Source of the DNA: Pseudomonadota bacterium
Lineage (GTDB): Bacteria; Pseudomonadota; Gammaproteobacteria; Steroidobacterales; Steroidobacteraceae
DNA length: 64,000 bases
Assembly (NCBI GenBank): GCA_025356815.1
Contig: JANXQL010000026.1
Location: 1-64,000, forward strand
Direction of reading: 5' to 3'
Under the pieces are notes generated by a model. That model searched no databases. It was not told the DNA's origin and saw only the letters and a list, made by a program, of their open reading frames with translations. Of the stretch, positions 1-11,442 are shown one piece after another. Position numbers and translations under genes: made by a program. Every line of letters starts with the position of its first letter. Positions within the stretch are counted from its first letter, which is position 1.

Positions 1-2
1 AT

Positions 3-539
3 CTCCCTGCCGTCAACTACGGCGCGATCGGCGCCGTCATCGGCCACGAGATGGGGCACGGCTTCGACGACCAAGGCTCGAAATCCGACGCTCATGGCGT
101 GTTGCGCGCGTGGTGGAAGGACGCCGATGTCGCCGCGTTCAAGGTGCTCGGCGACCGGCTCGCCGCGCAGTACGACGCTTACGAGCCGCTGCCCGGCATC
201 AGGGTGAACGGCCGCCTGACATTGGGCGAAAACATCGGCGACCTGGGAGGCCTGTCGGTGGCACTCGAGGCCTACCACCTCGCCCTGCATGGCAGGCCGG
301 CCCCGCTGCTCGCAAACCTGAGCGGCGATCAGCGCTTCTTCCTCGGCTGGGCGCAGGCCTGGCGCACGCTGTACCGCGACCAGAGCCTGAGAAACCTCGC
401 GATGTCAGACCCGCACAGCCCGGCCATGTACCGGGTCAATGGCGTGTTTCGCAATATCGACGCCTGGTACGAGGCGTTCGGCGTCAAGCCTGGCGACAAG
501 CTGTACCTGCCGCCACCGGAGCGCGTGCACATCTGGTGA
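3..539 (+). CDS. M13 family metallopeptidase (neprilysin/PepO-like), C-terminal part
   Basis: The gene is cut by the left window edge; the frame is open from base 3 and ends at TGA 537-539. The first visible residues carry the gluzincin zinc motif HEMGH (bases 45-59), and about 60 residues later comes GENIGDLGG, whose Glu is the third zinc ligand in the ENxxD motif of M13 peptidases. The protein ends in VHIW; M13 enzymes usually end in a short conserved tail with a terminal Trp. The family consists of secreted or periplasmic zinc endopeptidases that cleave oligopeptides. Only the catalytic C-terminus is present, so signal peptide and N-terminal lobe cannot be judged. A strong inverted repeat follows at 566-595. 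Confidence 0.93.
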   Translation, partial: LPAVNYGAIGAVIGHEMGHGFDDQGSKSDAHGVLRAWWKDADVAAFKVLGDRLAAQYDAYEPLPGIRVNGRLTLGENIGDLGGLSVALEAYHLALHGRPAPLLANLSGDQRFFLGWAQAWRTLYRDQSLRNLAMSDPHSPAMYRVNGVFRNIDAWYEAFGVKPGDKLYLPPPERVHIW

Positions 540-565
540 CGGGCCGGCTCCCGCGAACAGCAAGA

Positions 566-603
566 GGGCCCCGGGGGTACTCACCCCCGGGGCCCTTGGC
601 TTT
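566..603 (+). terminator. Strong stem-loop downstream of the M13 peptidase gene
   Basis: A perfect 13-bp inverted repeat (566-578 paired with 583-595) with a 4-base loop, followed by TTGGCTTTT on the plus strand. It lies between two converging genes and probably ends transcription from the left. The T tract is short and interrupted, so efficiency is uncertain. Confidence 0.7.
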
Positions 604-624
604 TCAGTCCGTCAGGACCGAGGC

Positions 625-810
625 TTACTTGGCAGCCTCTTCCTTCTTCTCGGTGGCCTTCTTGTGGCTCTTGTGGTGATGCTTCTTGGCGGGCTTGGCA
701 TCGCTGGTGGCGGCCGGAGTCGAGGCCGACGGGGTCGAGGCCGAGCTCTGCGCGAAGGCGGGAACGGTGAGCGTCAGGGCGGCGGCGAGCAGGGCGATCT
801 TCTTGATCAT
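625..810 (-). CDS. Small secreted Ala/Ser/Thr-, Lys- and His-rich protein
   Basis: This 61-residue product starts at MIKKIALLAAALTLTVPAFA, a textbook Sec signal peptide with cleavage likely after AFA. The mature part is about 40 residues: an Ala/Ser/Thr/Pro stretch and then a strongly basic His/Lys tail (KKHHHKSHKK, then KKEEAAK). The start at 810 is preferred over an upstream in-frame ATG at 840 because GGAGG lies just upstream and the signal peptide then begins at residue 1. No family is recognised. The cluster of His and Lys could bind metal, nucleic acid or acidic polymers, but this is inference. Confidence 0.7.
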   Translation of the reverse strand: MIKKIALLAAALTLTVPAFAQSSASTPSASTPAATSDAKPAKKHHHKSHKKATEKKEEAAK

Positions 811-1031
811 GAAACGTAACCTCCAGGGTTCTTCAGGCATCGCGCCCCGGTGGGGCGTCGCAGTTCAATGGTGCGACCTGCGCGGCCAAACATGGCGAGT
901 ATGAAGCACACTTAATTCACCCTCCCGGCACCTTACGGCGCGCTGCCGGATGCGGGGCCCGCATGCGGCTTTCGCGGATAGCCGGTCCCGCCAGCGGTTG
1001 CGACCCTCGGTCTCCATTGTCCGGAGACCGC

Positions 1032-1862
1032 ATGGCGCGAGCGCATCTCGAGTACCTGCAGACCCAGAGCCTGGCCTGGCAATCGAGCCCGTGGCCGCAC
1101 CTGGCGGGCTGCCACATCAAGGTCCTGTCGCGCGACGCGACGAACGGCGCGGCGAGCCTGCTGGTGCGCTTCCCGGCCGGCTGGCAGCCGACAACCCCGG
1201 GTTGTGTATCGACCCACGAGCAACTGTTTGTCCTCGAAGGTGCGCTGGAACTGGATGGCAGGCACTGCGGACAGGACTGCTTCGCCTGGTTCCCGCAAGG
1301 CTCGGCGAGCGCGAGCCGCAGCACGCCGGAGGGCGCGGTCGCACTGGTGTTCTACGATGCCGAACCCACGTGGCAGGCCGAGACATCGGGCACGGCGGCG
1401 GCGATCGTTGTCGATGCGTACGACATGCCGTGGGAGGCGGTGGAGACGATGCCGGCCGCGGACAGCTGGGGGCCGAAGCAGAAGATCCTGTGCGGCGACG
1501 CAAACGCCGGGGCGCTGACGATGCTGGTAGCATTCCCGCCCCACATGCATCCCGACCATTGGGCCGGGCCCCAGGAACTTCACGCGTGCACCGAAGAACT
1601 GTTCCTGCTGTCGGGCGACTGCCTGACCAACGTCGGCCAGATGTTCCCGGGCGCCTACTTCTGGCGGCCACCGGGCATCGCGCATGGCCCTTACGGCTCA
1701 CGCGGCGGCAACCTCGCGCTGCTGCGCATCCACGGCGCACCGCTGGCCACGACCCGGACTTCACACCAGGTCACCCTCGCCCGGACGCCGGAGTACCAAC
1801 CGGTGCTGCCGCGCGAGCTGGACTCACTGCGCACGCGGCCCTGGCGACCGCAGTCCTACTGA
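1032..1862 (+). CDS. Bicupin domain protein (DUF4437/ChrR-like cupin)
   Basis: A 276-residue protein with two cupin-like halves. The first has the pattern THEQLFVLEGALELDG around residue 60 and the second HACTEELFLLSGDCLTN with a late PPGIAHGPYG; these His/Glu positions match cupin metal-site motifs. No signal peptide is visible, so it is probably cytoplasmic. The start at 1032 is chosen because GGAG lies six bases upstream; a longer frame from 963 adds a low-complexity leader. Substrate is unknown; such proteins range from small-molecule sensors to dioxygenases or isomerases. It lies 61 bp upstream of the L,D-transpeptidase gene. Confidence 0.7.
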   Translation: MARAHLEYLQTQSLAWQSSPWPHLAGCHIKVLSRDATNGAASLLVRFPAGWQPTTPGCVSTHEQLFVLEGALELDGRHCGQDCFAWFPQGSASASRSTPEGAVALVFYDAEPTWQAETSGTAAAIVVDAYDMPWEAVETMPAADSWGPKQKILCGDANAGALTMLVAFPPHMHPDHWAGPQELHACTEELFLLSGDCLTNVGQMFPGAYFWRPPGIAHGPYGSRGGNLALLRIHGAPLATTRTSHQVTLARTPEYQPVLPRELDSLRTRPWRPQSY

Positions 1863-1923
1863 ATCCGCCCGCACCTCGGTCCGGCCTGCGACGCGCCGCT
1901 GCCGCACGCACGCACGCCTGCCG

Positions 1924-3585
1924 ATGAGCACCCGTCCTGTCAGGCGCGGGCGGCCTGCGCTCGCGGCGGTGCTTGCCACCAGCGCACTGCTCGCGGCGAT
2001 GGCGAGCGCCGCCCCGGCTTCCGCGCCCCTGCAGTCGCGCCTCGCCGCACTCGACGCCGGGGACGCGCGGCAGATGCACGGCGACGCGCTGCGGCTGCCC
2101 AGGAGCCTGCCATCGATCTATGCAGCCACGGGCGATCAGCTGCTTTGGCGCAGCGCAGCACGCCGCACGAGCCTGCTGGCGGCCATCCGCGCGGCCGCCG
2201 ACGATGGACTCGAGCCTCTCGACTACCACCTCGAGACCCTCGAACGCCTGCCGCCGACGGCGGAGATCGGCGTCGACGACGACCTGCTTGCGACCGACGC
2301 GTACCTGCTGCTGATCCGGCACCTCGCACTGGGCAAAGTCAATCCCGCACGCCTGGAGCCGGACTGGCGCCTGTCGACGACGAACGACCGCGAGCGGGCG
2401 GCACTGGCCGCGGTCATCGGCGCCCTACTCGATGGCACGATTGTCGAGACCGCAGCGCGCGCGCGGCCGCAGCACTACTTCTACGAACGCGGGCGGGCGG
2501 CGCTGGCACGCTACCGGCGGATGGCGGCGGCGGGCGGCTGGCCGGTGCTGGCACCGGGACCGAAGCTCGTCGTCGGCGCAACTGACGAGCGGGTGCCGGT
2601 ACTGCGTCGGCGGCTGGCCGCGAGCGACGACCTGCCCTCGGGCGGCGGCTCGTCGCCAACCTTCGACGCTGCGCTTGCCGACGCGGTGAAGGCATTCCAG
2701 ACCCGGCACCTGCTGCCGCCGGACGGCGTCGTCGGCGAGGCGACGCGGCAGGCGCTGAACGTCTCCGTGCAGGCCCGCATCGACACGCTGCGCCTTAACC
2801 TCGAGCGCGGCCGCTGGGTACTCGATGACGTCAGCGATGGCGACATCGTCGTCGTCGACATCGCCGGCTTCGGCGTACGCTACCTGCGCGAGGGCAGCGT
2901 CATCTGGCGCAGTCGCGCGATCGTCGGCCGCGCTGCCCGGCAGACCCCCGTGTTCCGGGCCCGCGTCGACCACATCGTGGTGAACCCGACGTGGACGGTG
3001 CCACCCGGCATCCTCGCCAAGGACGTGCTACCGGCGATCCAGCGCGGCGAGGATGCACTCGGCCACAAGCACCTGCAGGTCTACGACCACGACGGCAATC
3101 CGGTCGATCCCACCGTGGTCGACTGGTCGACGCAATCGGCGGCGACGTTCCCGTACGTGCTGCGCCAGGAGGCCGGCGAGGCGAACGCACTCGGCCGCAT
3201 CAAGATCGACTTCGAGAACCCGTACGCCGTCTACCTGCACGACACGCCGGCGCACGAACTGTTCGCGCGCAGCGAGCGGACCTTCAGTTCCGGCTGCATC
3301 CGCATCGACCGGCCGGTGGAGCTCGCGGAACTGGTACTGGCGGATCCCGAGCACTGGAGCCGGGCTGCACTTATGGAGGCCATCGACGCCGGCGCGACCC
3401 GCGCGATCCCAGTGCGCCGCCCGGTGCAGATCCTGGTCATGTATTGGACCGCGGAGGTCGACGGCGACGGCCACGTGATCTTCAAGCGCGACGTCTACCG
3501 GCGCGACGCCCGACTGCTGCGCGAGCTCGATCGCCGGCCGGCGCCGAGGGCTCAGCCCCCGCGCAGGCGCCCGCCGCCGGCGTAG
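1924..3585 (+). CDS. L,D-transpeptidase, YcbB/LdtD type
   Basis: A 553-residue periplasmic enzyme that makes 3-3 cross-links in peptidoglycan. The N-terminus has an Arg-rich start and a hydrophobic signal segment ending near ASAAPASA. A YcbB-type scaffold domain follows, then a peptidoglycan-binding domain (FDAALADAVKAFQTRHLLPPDGVVGEAT, roughly residues 245-275), and a YkuD catalytic domain. The active-site motif is HDTPAHELF followed by SSGCIRI, with catalytic Cys458. Length matches the family. The ATG at 1924 is preferred because longer frames put non-secretory sequence before the signal peptide. Its 3' end overlaps the convergent NlpC/P60 gene by 34 bp. Confidence 0.9.
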   Translation: MSTRPVRRGRPALAAVLATSALLAAMASAAPASAPLQSRLAALDAGDARQMHGDALRLPRSLPSIYAATGDQLLWRSAARRTSLLAAIRAAADDGLEPLDYHLETLERLPPTAEIGVDDDLLATDAYLLLIRHLALGKVNPARLEPDWRLSTTNDRERAALAAVIGALLDGTIVETAARARPQHYFYERGRAALARYRRMAAAGGWPVLAPGPKLVVGATDERVPVLRRRLAASDDLPSGGGSSPTFDAALADAVKAFQTRHLLPPDGVVGEATRQALNVSVQARIDTLRLNLERGRWVLDDVSDGDIVVVDIAGFGVRYLREGSVIWRSRAIVGRAARQTPVFRARVDHIVVNPTWTVPPGILAKDVLPAIQRGEDALGHKHLQVYDHDGNPVDPTVVDWSTQSAATFPYVLRQEAGEANALGRIKIDFENPYAVYLHDTPAHELFARSERTFSSGCIRIDRPVELAELVLADPEHWSRAALMEAIDAGATRAIPVRRPVQILVMYWTAEVDGDGHVIFKRDVYRRDARLLRELDRRPAPRAQPPRRRPPPA

Positions 3586-4022
3586 CCGAGGATGAAATAC
3601 GGCGTGTCGAGCCGTGCGCGCTCGACCCGCTTGCCGTTGGAGGGCGCGTGCACGAACTCGCCCCCGCCGAGGTAGAGGCCGACGTGGTCGGCCGGCGTGC
3701 GGAAGAACACAAGGTCGCCCGGGCGCAAAGCGTCCGCATCGACATGCGCGGCGACCGCGTGCTGCTCTTGGGCGGTGCGCGGCACGGCGATGCCGACCTG
3801 ACGATAGACGTACCAGACGAGGCCACTGCAGTCGAAGCCAGAGGGTGAGGCGCCTCCGTACCGGTACGGCGCACCGACCAGCTGCGCCGCGATCGCAGCG
3901 GCACGCTCGCCAACGTCGCTGGCCCGCACGACGACGGTCGTCGCGGACGACACCTGCACAGGCGGAGAGGCGGCACAGCCCGCCAGCAGCAGCCCAAGGC
4001 AGGAGACGAGCAGGCGACGCAT
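3552..4022 (-). CDS. NlpC/P60 family lipoprotein endopeptidase
   Basis: A 156-residue protein with a lipoprotein signal peptide (lipobox LLAGC, lipidated Cys16), so it is anchored in the envelope. The NlpC/P60 domain has the catalytic Cys65 in GFDCSGLVWY and His113 in ADHVGLYLGGGEFVHAP, the usual Cys-His pair. The family cleaves peptide bonds in peptidoglycan stems, usually between D-Glu and diaminopimelate, as MepS does. It converges on and overlaps the L,D-transpeptidase gene by 34 bp, so two enzymes acting on the same polymer share one 3' junction. Confidence 0.88.
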   Translation of the reverse strand: MRRLLVSCLGLLLAGCAASPPVQVSSATTVVVRASDVGERAAAIAAQLVGAPYRYGGASPSGFDCSGLVWYVYRQVGIAVPRTAQEQHAVAAHVDADALRPGDLVFFRTPADHVGLYLGGGEFVHAPSNGKRVERARLDTPYFILGYAGGGRLRGG

Positions 4023-4063
4023 CGGCCGAGTGTAGCCGAGCCGGCGGCGCGCTCGCCCGGTCT

Positions 4064-6451
<2,388 letters not shown>

Positions 6452-6485
6452 GGGTGGCTGCCTGACCGTTCTGTGTCAAGGCAAG

Positions 6486-6513
6486 CAATGGGGCCGGCCG
6501 GCCCGGTTTCAAC
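6486..6513 (-). promoter_or_regulatory. Candidate sigma32 (heat-shock) promoter of lon
   Basis: Read on the minus strand, GTTGAAA (6513-6507) is followed by a 13-base spacer and CCCCATTG (6493-6486). The known RpoH consensus is roughly CTTGAAA, 13-15 bases, CCCCATNT, and lon is a classic RpoH target. The predicted transcript start lies about 25-30 bases upstream of the lon ATG. Confidence 0.72.
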
Positions 6514-6525
6514 GGGGGCGCCCCC

Positions 6526-6547
6526 CCCGGGGCGAGCTCGCCCCGGG
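6526..6547. repeat. 22-bp perfect palindrome in the lon/racemase intergenic region
   Basis: The segment reads CCCGGGGCGAG and then its exact reverse complement, with no spacer. It lies just upstream of the lon heat-shock promoter and about 90 bp before the divergent racemase gene. It could be an operator or simply a GC-rich hairpin. A second, 14-bp GC palindrome (6491-6504) lies inside the lon promoter spacer. Confidence 0.55.
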
Positions 6548-6634
6548 CACTCCCTGGCGACTCCGCCCCTTGGCAGCCACGGCCGCGATGGCGCACGATC
6601 GCGGACGGCCACGGGAGGCCTTGGGACACCTGCG

Positions 6635-7576
6635 ATGCAACGATTGCGCACCATCGACTCGCACACCGGCGGCGAGCCGACGCGGGTGGTCATCGAGGGC
6701 GGACCCGCCCTCAGCGGCAGCCTTGCCGAGCAGCTCGTGACACTGCGCACACGCCACGACGAGCTGCGCGCGGCGGTCTGCAACGAGCCGCGCGGCTCCG
6801 ACGTGCTGGTCGGCGCGCTGCTGACGCCGCCGGCCGATCCTGCAAACGCCGCCGGCGTCATCTTCTTCAACAACGTCGGCTACCTCGGCATGTGCGGCCA
6901 CGGCACGATCGGCCTCGTGACGACACTGGCCTGGCTCGGCCGGCTGCAGCCCGGCGTGCATCGCATCGAGACGCCGGTCGGCGTCGTGACGACCGAGCTC
7001 AAGGCCTCCGGACAGGTGTCGGTGCGCAACGTACCCGCCTACCGGCACACGCAGGCGGTCGCAGTCGACGTCATCGGCCACGGCCGCGTGCACGGCGACA
7101 TTGCCTGGGGCGGCAACTGGTTCTACCTGTGCGAGGACCACGGCCAGACACTTGAGTTCACTCAGGTCGACGCGCTGGTTGAGTTTGGCTGGCGCGTGCG
7201 CCAGGCGCTCGAGGCCGCCGGCATCACCGGCGCCGGCGGTGCGCTGATCGATCACATCGAGCTGGTGGGACCCTCGCCCACCGCGGGCGTCGACAGCCGC
7301 AATTTCGTGCTGTGCCCCGGCAAGGCCTATGACCGCTCGCCCTGTGGCACGGGCACCAGCGCGAAGCTTGCGTGCCTGGTGGCCGACGGCAAGCTCGCTC
7401 CCGGCCGCCGCTGGCGGCAGGAGAGCATCATCGGCAGCACTTTCGAGGGGGAGGTGGACCTCGTCGACGGCGTGGTGATCCCGACCATCACGGGACGGGC
7501 ATGGATCACAGGCGATGCCACGCTGCTGCTCGACCCGACCGACCCGTATTGCCACGGCATCGGGAGGCCGGCGTGA
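6635..7576 (+). CDS. Proline racemase family protein, probably 4-hydroxyproline 2-epimerase
   Basis: A 313-residue cytoplasmic enzyme. Both catalytic cysteines of cofactor-independent racemases are present: Cys87 in [10 protein letters not shown] and Cys237 in [10 protein letters not shown]. Members with Thr at the first position are trans-3-hydroxyproline dehydratases, so the Cys/Cys pair indicates a racemase or epimerase. The N-terminal [11 protein letters not shown] is typical of 4-hydroxyproline 2-epimerases. Such enzymes convert trans-4-hydroxy-L-proline to the cis-D form for catabolism. No other hydroxyproline-degradation gene is adjacent. The stop overlaps the GTG start of the MATE gene (GTGA), indicating translational coupling. 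Confidence 0.85.
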   Translation: MQRLRTIDSHTGGEPTRVVIEGGPALSGSLAEQLVTLRTRHDELRAAVCNEPRGSDVLVGALLTPPADPANAAGVIFFNNVGYLGMCGHGTIGLVTTLAWLGRLQPGVHRIETPVGVVTTELKASGQVSVRNVPAYRHTQAVAVDVIGHGRVHGDIAWGGNWFYLCEDHGQTLEFTQVDALVEFGWRVRQALEAAGITGAGGALIDHIELVGPSPTAGVDSRNFVLCPGKAYDRSPCGTGTSAKLACLVADGKLAPGRRWRQESIIGSTFEGEVDLVDGVVIPTITGRAWITGDATLLLDPTDPYCHGIGRPA

Positions 7577-8916
7577 AGGACCTGACCCGAGGCTCGATCA
7601 CGGGCCACCTGCTGGCGATGGCGGCGCCCATGGCCATCGGCATGCTGGTGCAGACGCTGTACTTCATGGTGGACCTGTACTTCGTCTCGCGCCTCGGCGC
7701 GACCTCGCTTGCCGGCGTCAGTGCCGCCGGCAACTTCAATCTTGCCGTGCTGGCGCTGACTCAGATGCTCGGCGTCGGCACGGTCGCGCTGATCGCGCAT
7801 GCGGTTGGCGCCAAGGACCAGCAGGCGGCCAACCTGATCTTCAATCAGTCGCTGGTGCTGGCCGCGGCGTGCGGCGTCCTCGCCCTCGTCGGCGGCCTGG
7901 CTCTCGCGCGGCCCTACATGAGCTCCCTCGGCGCCGATGCCGCGACCGTGGCTGCCGGCACCACCTATCTGTATTGGTACGTGCCGGGACTCGCGCTGCA
8001 GTTCGCGATGATCGCGATGGGCTCGGCGCTGCGCGGCACGGGCATCGTCAAGCCAACGATGCTGGTACAGCTGGCGACCGTGCTGGTGAACATCGTGCTT
8101 GCGCCGATCCTGATCGCGGGCGTCGGCACCGGTCATCCGATGGGCGTCGCCGGTGCCGGCCTCGCAAGCACGCTTGCCGTGGTGTTCGGCACGGCGCTGC
8201 TCGCCTACTACTACACGCGCCTGGAGAAGTACGTCAGCTTCCATCCGGACCAATGGCGCCCGCGGCTGCGCACGTGGCGGCAGATCCTCGACATCGGCCT
8301 GCCGGCCGGCGGCGAGTTCATGCTGATGTTTGCCTACATGGCGGTGATCTACCTGATCATCCGCGGCTTCGGCTCCTCGGCACAGGCGGGCTTCGGCGTA
8401 GGCCAGCGTGTGATGCAGGCGGTGTTCCTGCCAGCGATGGCGATTGGCTTTGCGATCGCGCCGGTGGCCGGCCAGAACTTCGGCGCGAAGAATGCCGAGC
8501 GCGTGCGCGGCACGTTCCGAGCGGGCGCGCTGCTCGGCAGCGCCGTGATGGCGACACTGACGCTGTTGTGCCAGTGGAAGGGTGATCGCTTCATCGGCGC
8601 GTTCACCTCCGACCCCGAGGCACTCGCGGTCGGTACGGGCTTCCTCGCGGTGATCTCCTGGAACTTCGTCTGCTCGGGCCTGGTGTTCACCTGCTCGGGC
8701 ATGTTCCAGGCGCTGGGCAACACCTGGCCTGCAATATGGTCGAGCGCGACCCGGCTCGTCACCTTCGTGGTACCGGCTCTGTGGCTGGCGCGCCAGCCGG
8801 GCTTTCGCATCGAGCAGGTCTGGTACCTGTCGTTCACGACCGTGACGCTGCAGGCGCTGGTCAGCCTGTGGCTGGTGCAGCGGCAGATGCGCAGCCGGCT
8901 CGCGTTTGCCGCCTGA
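7573..8916 (+). CDS. MATE family efflux transporter
   Basis: A 447-residue, 12-helix membrane protein with MATE features: [21 protein letters not shown] early, the internal repeat near [18 protein letters not shown], and [15 protein letters not shown] in the second half. MATE proteins expel organic cations or metabolites using Na+ or H+ gradients. The GTG start at 7573 overlaps the racemase stop by four bases, and a start here places the first conserved MATE segment at the N-terminus. Co-transcription with an epimerase suggests export of an amino-acid-like compound, but this is only contextual. Confidence 0.88.
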   Translation: MKDLTRGSITGHLLAMAAPMAIGMLVQTLYFMVDLYFVSRLGATSLAGVSAAGNFNLAVLALTQMLGVGTVALIAHAVGAKDQQAANLIFNQSLVLAAACGVLALVGGLALARPYMSSLGADAATVAAGTTYLYWYVPGLALQFAMIAMGSALRGTGIVKPTMLVQLATVLVNIVLAPILIAGVGTGHPMGVAGAGLASTLAVVFGTALLAYYYTRLEKYVSFHPDQWRPRLRTWRQILDIGLPAGGEFMLMFAYMAVIYLIIRGFGSSAQAGFGVGQRVMQAVFLPAMAIGFAIAPVAGQNFGAKNAERVRGTFRAGALLGSAVMATLTLLCQWKGDRFIGAFTSDPEALAVGTGFLAVISWNFVCSGLVFTCSGMFQALGNTWPAIWSSATRLVTFVVPALWLARQPGFRIEQVWYLSFTTVTLQALVSLWLVQRQMRSRLAFAA

Positions 8917-8925
8917 CCGCCCGTC

Positions 8926-11436
8926 GTGACCCTGCCCGTGCTTCCCCCGCTGCCGATCCTCGCGGCGCTGCCGGCGCTGCGCGACGCGCTCGCCGGCCAT
9001 AGCGCGGCCGTGCTCGAGGCGCCGCCAGGCGCCGGCAAGAGCACGGTCGTGCCGCTCGCGCTGCTCGATGAGGCGTGGCTCGCCGGTCGGCGCATCGTCA
9101 TGCTGGAGCCCAGGCGGATCGCAGCCCGCGCCGTCGCCGCCCGGCTCGCGGCAACCCTTGGTGAGCCGGTCGGACGTCGCGCCGGCTACCGGATGCGACT
9201 CGACACCAAGGTCAGTCGCGAAACCCGCATCGAAGTCATCACCGAGGGCATCCTGACGCGCAAGCTCGAGGCGGACCCCGCGCTCGAGGACACGGGACTT
9301 GTCATCTTCGACGAGTTCCACGAGCGCAGCCTCGCGGCGGACCTGGGTCTCGCACTGTGCCTGGACGTGCAGCGCAACCTGCGGCCGGACCTGCGCCTGC
9401 TGGTGATGTCGGCGACGCTGGACGGCGCTGCGATCGCGCGCCTGCTCTGCGACGCGCCACGCATCACCAGCAGCGGGCGCATGTATCCGGTCGAGGTACG
9501 ACATGCGCGCCGGGCGCCCGACCACCTCGAGCGCGAGGTCGCAGCCACCGTGCGGCGCGCGCTCGCCGCGGAGCCCGGCGATGCGCTGGTGTTCCTGCCG
9601 GGTGCGCCCGAGATCCGCAGGCTTGAGCGCGCGCTCAGCGACGGTGCGCTGCCGGCGGGGACGCGCGTGCTGCCGCTGCACGGCGAACTGCCACCGGAGG
9701 TGCAGGACGCGGCGCTGCTGCCCGCCGTCGCCGGCGCGCGCAAGGTCGTGCTCGCCACCAGCATCGCAGAGACTTCGCTGACGATCGACGGCGTGCGCAT
9801 CGTCGTCGACTCGGGCCAGGCGCGGCGCACGCGCTTCGACCCGGGCAGCGGCATGAGCCGCCTGGAGACGCTGCCGGTGTCGCTCGCCGCCGCCGAACAG
9901 CGCCGCGGCCGCGCGGGACGCCTGTCGCCCGGCGTCTGCTACCGCGTGTACACGCAGGCGGACGAGCGGCGACTGCCGGAGGCGACCGCCGCGGAAGTGC
10001 TGGAGGCAGACCTCGCGCCATTGGCGCTGGATCTTGCCCGCTGGGGGACCGAGGCCGAAGCGCTGTCGTGGCTCGACCCGCCGCCCGCGGCACACCTGGC
10101 GCAGGCACGCGATCTGCTGGCGATGCTCGGCGCCGTGGATGCGGCGGGACGCATCACACCGCTCGGTCGTCACATGAGCGGTCTGGGCCTGCATCCGAGG
10201 CTTGCACGCATGCTGCTGGCCGCGCGCGGCTCGGCAGCGGTCGCGACCGCCGCGCGACTCGCCGCGCTGCTGAGCGAGCGCGACCTCGCCCGCAGCCGGC
10301 CCGGCGAGCGCGACGCGAGCCTCGAGCAGCGCCTGGAGCTGCTCGACGGTCGCCAGGTCGCGGGACTGGAGGCGGATCGCGGTGCGCTCGCGCGCGTGCG
10401 CAGGCTCGCAAGCCTGTGGACGCGCGAACTGCCGGCGGCGCCAGGCGCGCGCATCGACAGCGCCGACGCGGGCCTGCTGCTGGCGGCGGCCTATCCAGAC
10501 CGGATAGCGCGCCGACGCGGCGACAGCACGCGCTACCTGCTCGCGAACGGCCGTGGCGCCGCGTTCCCGGGACCCGATGCGCTGACCCGGCACGAGTGGC
10601 TGGTGATCGCAGATCTCGACGGCGGTGATCGCGAGGCGCGCATCCACCTCGCGGCCCCGGTCGCCCACGGCTCGCTGCTTGCGCAGCTGGGTGAGGCGGT
10701 GACGTCGACCGAGCGCGTCGAGTGGGACCGGCGGGAAGGCGCGGTGGTCGCGCGGCGCGAGCGCCGCTACGCAGCACTGGTGGTCGAGGAAGGACCGCTG
10801 TCGCGGCCCGATCCGGGCGCGCAGCTCGCCGCGATGCTGGCCGGCGTGCGCGAGCTCGGACTCGCGGCGCTGCCGTGGACACGGCCGGCACGCACGCTGC
10901 AGACACGGATCGGGTTCCTGCGCACCGTGCTGCCAAAGGCAGAGGCGGAGGCCTGGCCGGACCTATCGGAGGCGGCGCTGGAGGCCACGCTTGAGTCCTG
11001 GCTCGGACCTTACCTCGACGGCATCGTGCGCCGCGACCATCTGGGGCGCCTCGATCTCGCCTCGATCCTCGGCGCACGGCTCGACTATGCCCAACAGCAG
11101 GCGCTCGAGCGACTCGCGCCGACGCACATCACCGTGCCGAGCGGCTCGCACCTGCCGATCGACTACGACTCAGATCCACCACGGATCGCGGTGCGACTGC
11201 AGGAGGTGTTCGGGATGGCAGCGACGCCGCGCGTCGCGGGCGGCCGGGTGGCGCTGGCGCTGGAGCTGCTGTCGCCTGCGCGGCGGCCGGTGCAGGTGAC
11301 GCGCGACCTGGAGAGCTTCTGGGCGCGCGGCTACGCCGAGGTGCGCAAGGAGCTCAAGGGCCGCTATCCGAAGCACTACTGGCCGGACGACCCGATGCAG
11401 GCGGAGCCGACCGCGCGGGTCAGGCCGAGGCGCTGA
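8926..11436 (+). CDS. hrpB: ATP-dependent RNA helicase HrpB
   Basis: An 836-residue DEAH-type helicase. Walker A is APPGAGKST near residues 32-40; motif II reads DEFHER, the variant characteristic of HrpB; motif III is SATLDG; motif V TSIAETSLTIDGV; motif VI AEQRRGRAGRLSPG. The HA2 region and the HrpB C-terminal domain (ending near KGRYPKHYWPDDP) follow. Length fits E. coli HrpB. Its cellular role is not well defined. The gene starts with GTG nine bases after the MATE stop, so it is probably in the same transcript. Confidence 0.95.
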   Translation: MTLPVLPPLPILAALPALRDALAGHSAAVLEAPPGAGKSTVVPLALLDEAWLAGRRIVMLEPRRIAARAVAARLAATLGEPVGRRAGYRMRLDTKVSRETRIEVITEGILTRKLEADPALEDTGLVIFDEFHERSLAADLGLALCLDVQRNLRPDLRLLVMSATLDGAAIARLLCDAPRITSSGRMYPVEVRHARRAPDHLEREVAATVRRALAAEPGDALVFLPGAPEIRRLERALSDGALPAGTRVLPLHGELPPEVQDAALLPAVAGARKVVLATSIAETSLTIDGVRIVVDSGQARRTRFDPGSGMSRLETLPVSLAAAEQRRGRAGRLSPGVCYRVYTQADERRLPEATAAEVLEADLAPLALDLARWGTEAEALSWLDPPPAAHLAQARDLLAMLGAVDAAGRITPLGRHMSGLGLHPRLARMLLAARGSAAVATAARLAALLSERDLARSRPGERDASLEQRLELLDGRQVAGLEADRGALARVRRLASLWTRELPAAPGARIDSADAGLLLAAAYPDRIARRRGDSTRYLLANGRGAAFPGPDALTRHEWLVIADLDGGDREARIHLAAPVAHGSLLAQLGEAVTSTERVEWDRREGAVVARRERRYAALVVEEGPLSRPDPGAQLAAMLAGVRELGLAALPWTRPARTLQTRIGFLRTVLPKAEAEAWPDLSEAALEATLESWLGPYLDGIVRRDHLGRLDLASILGARLDYAQQQALERLAPTHITVPSGSHLPIDYDSDPPRIAVRLQEVFGMAATPRVAGGRVALALELLSPARRPVQVTRDLESFWARGYAEVRKELKGRYPKHYWPDDPMQAEPTARVRPRR

Positions 11437-11442
11437 AGCCCG

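Noticed and set aside
7327-10668. Very long open frame on the minus strand (over 1100 codons)
   Set aside because: It runs antisense to the racemase, MATE and hrpB genes, is rich in Arg/His/Gln low-complexity sequence and shows no domain. It is a by-product of high GC.
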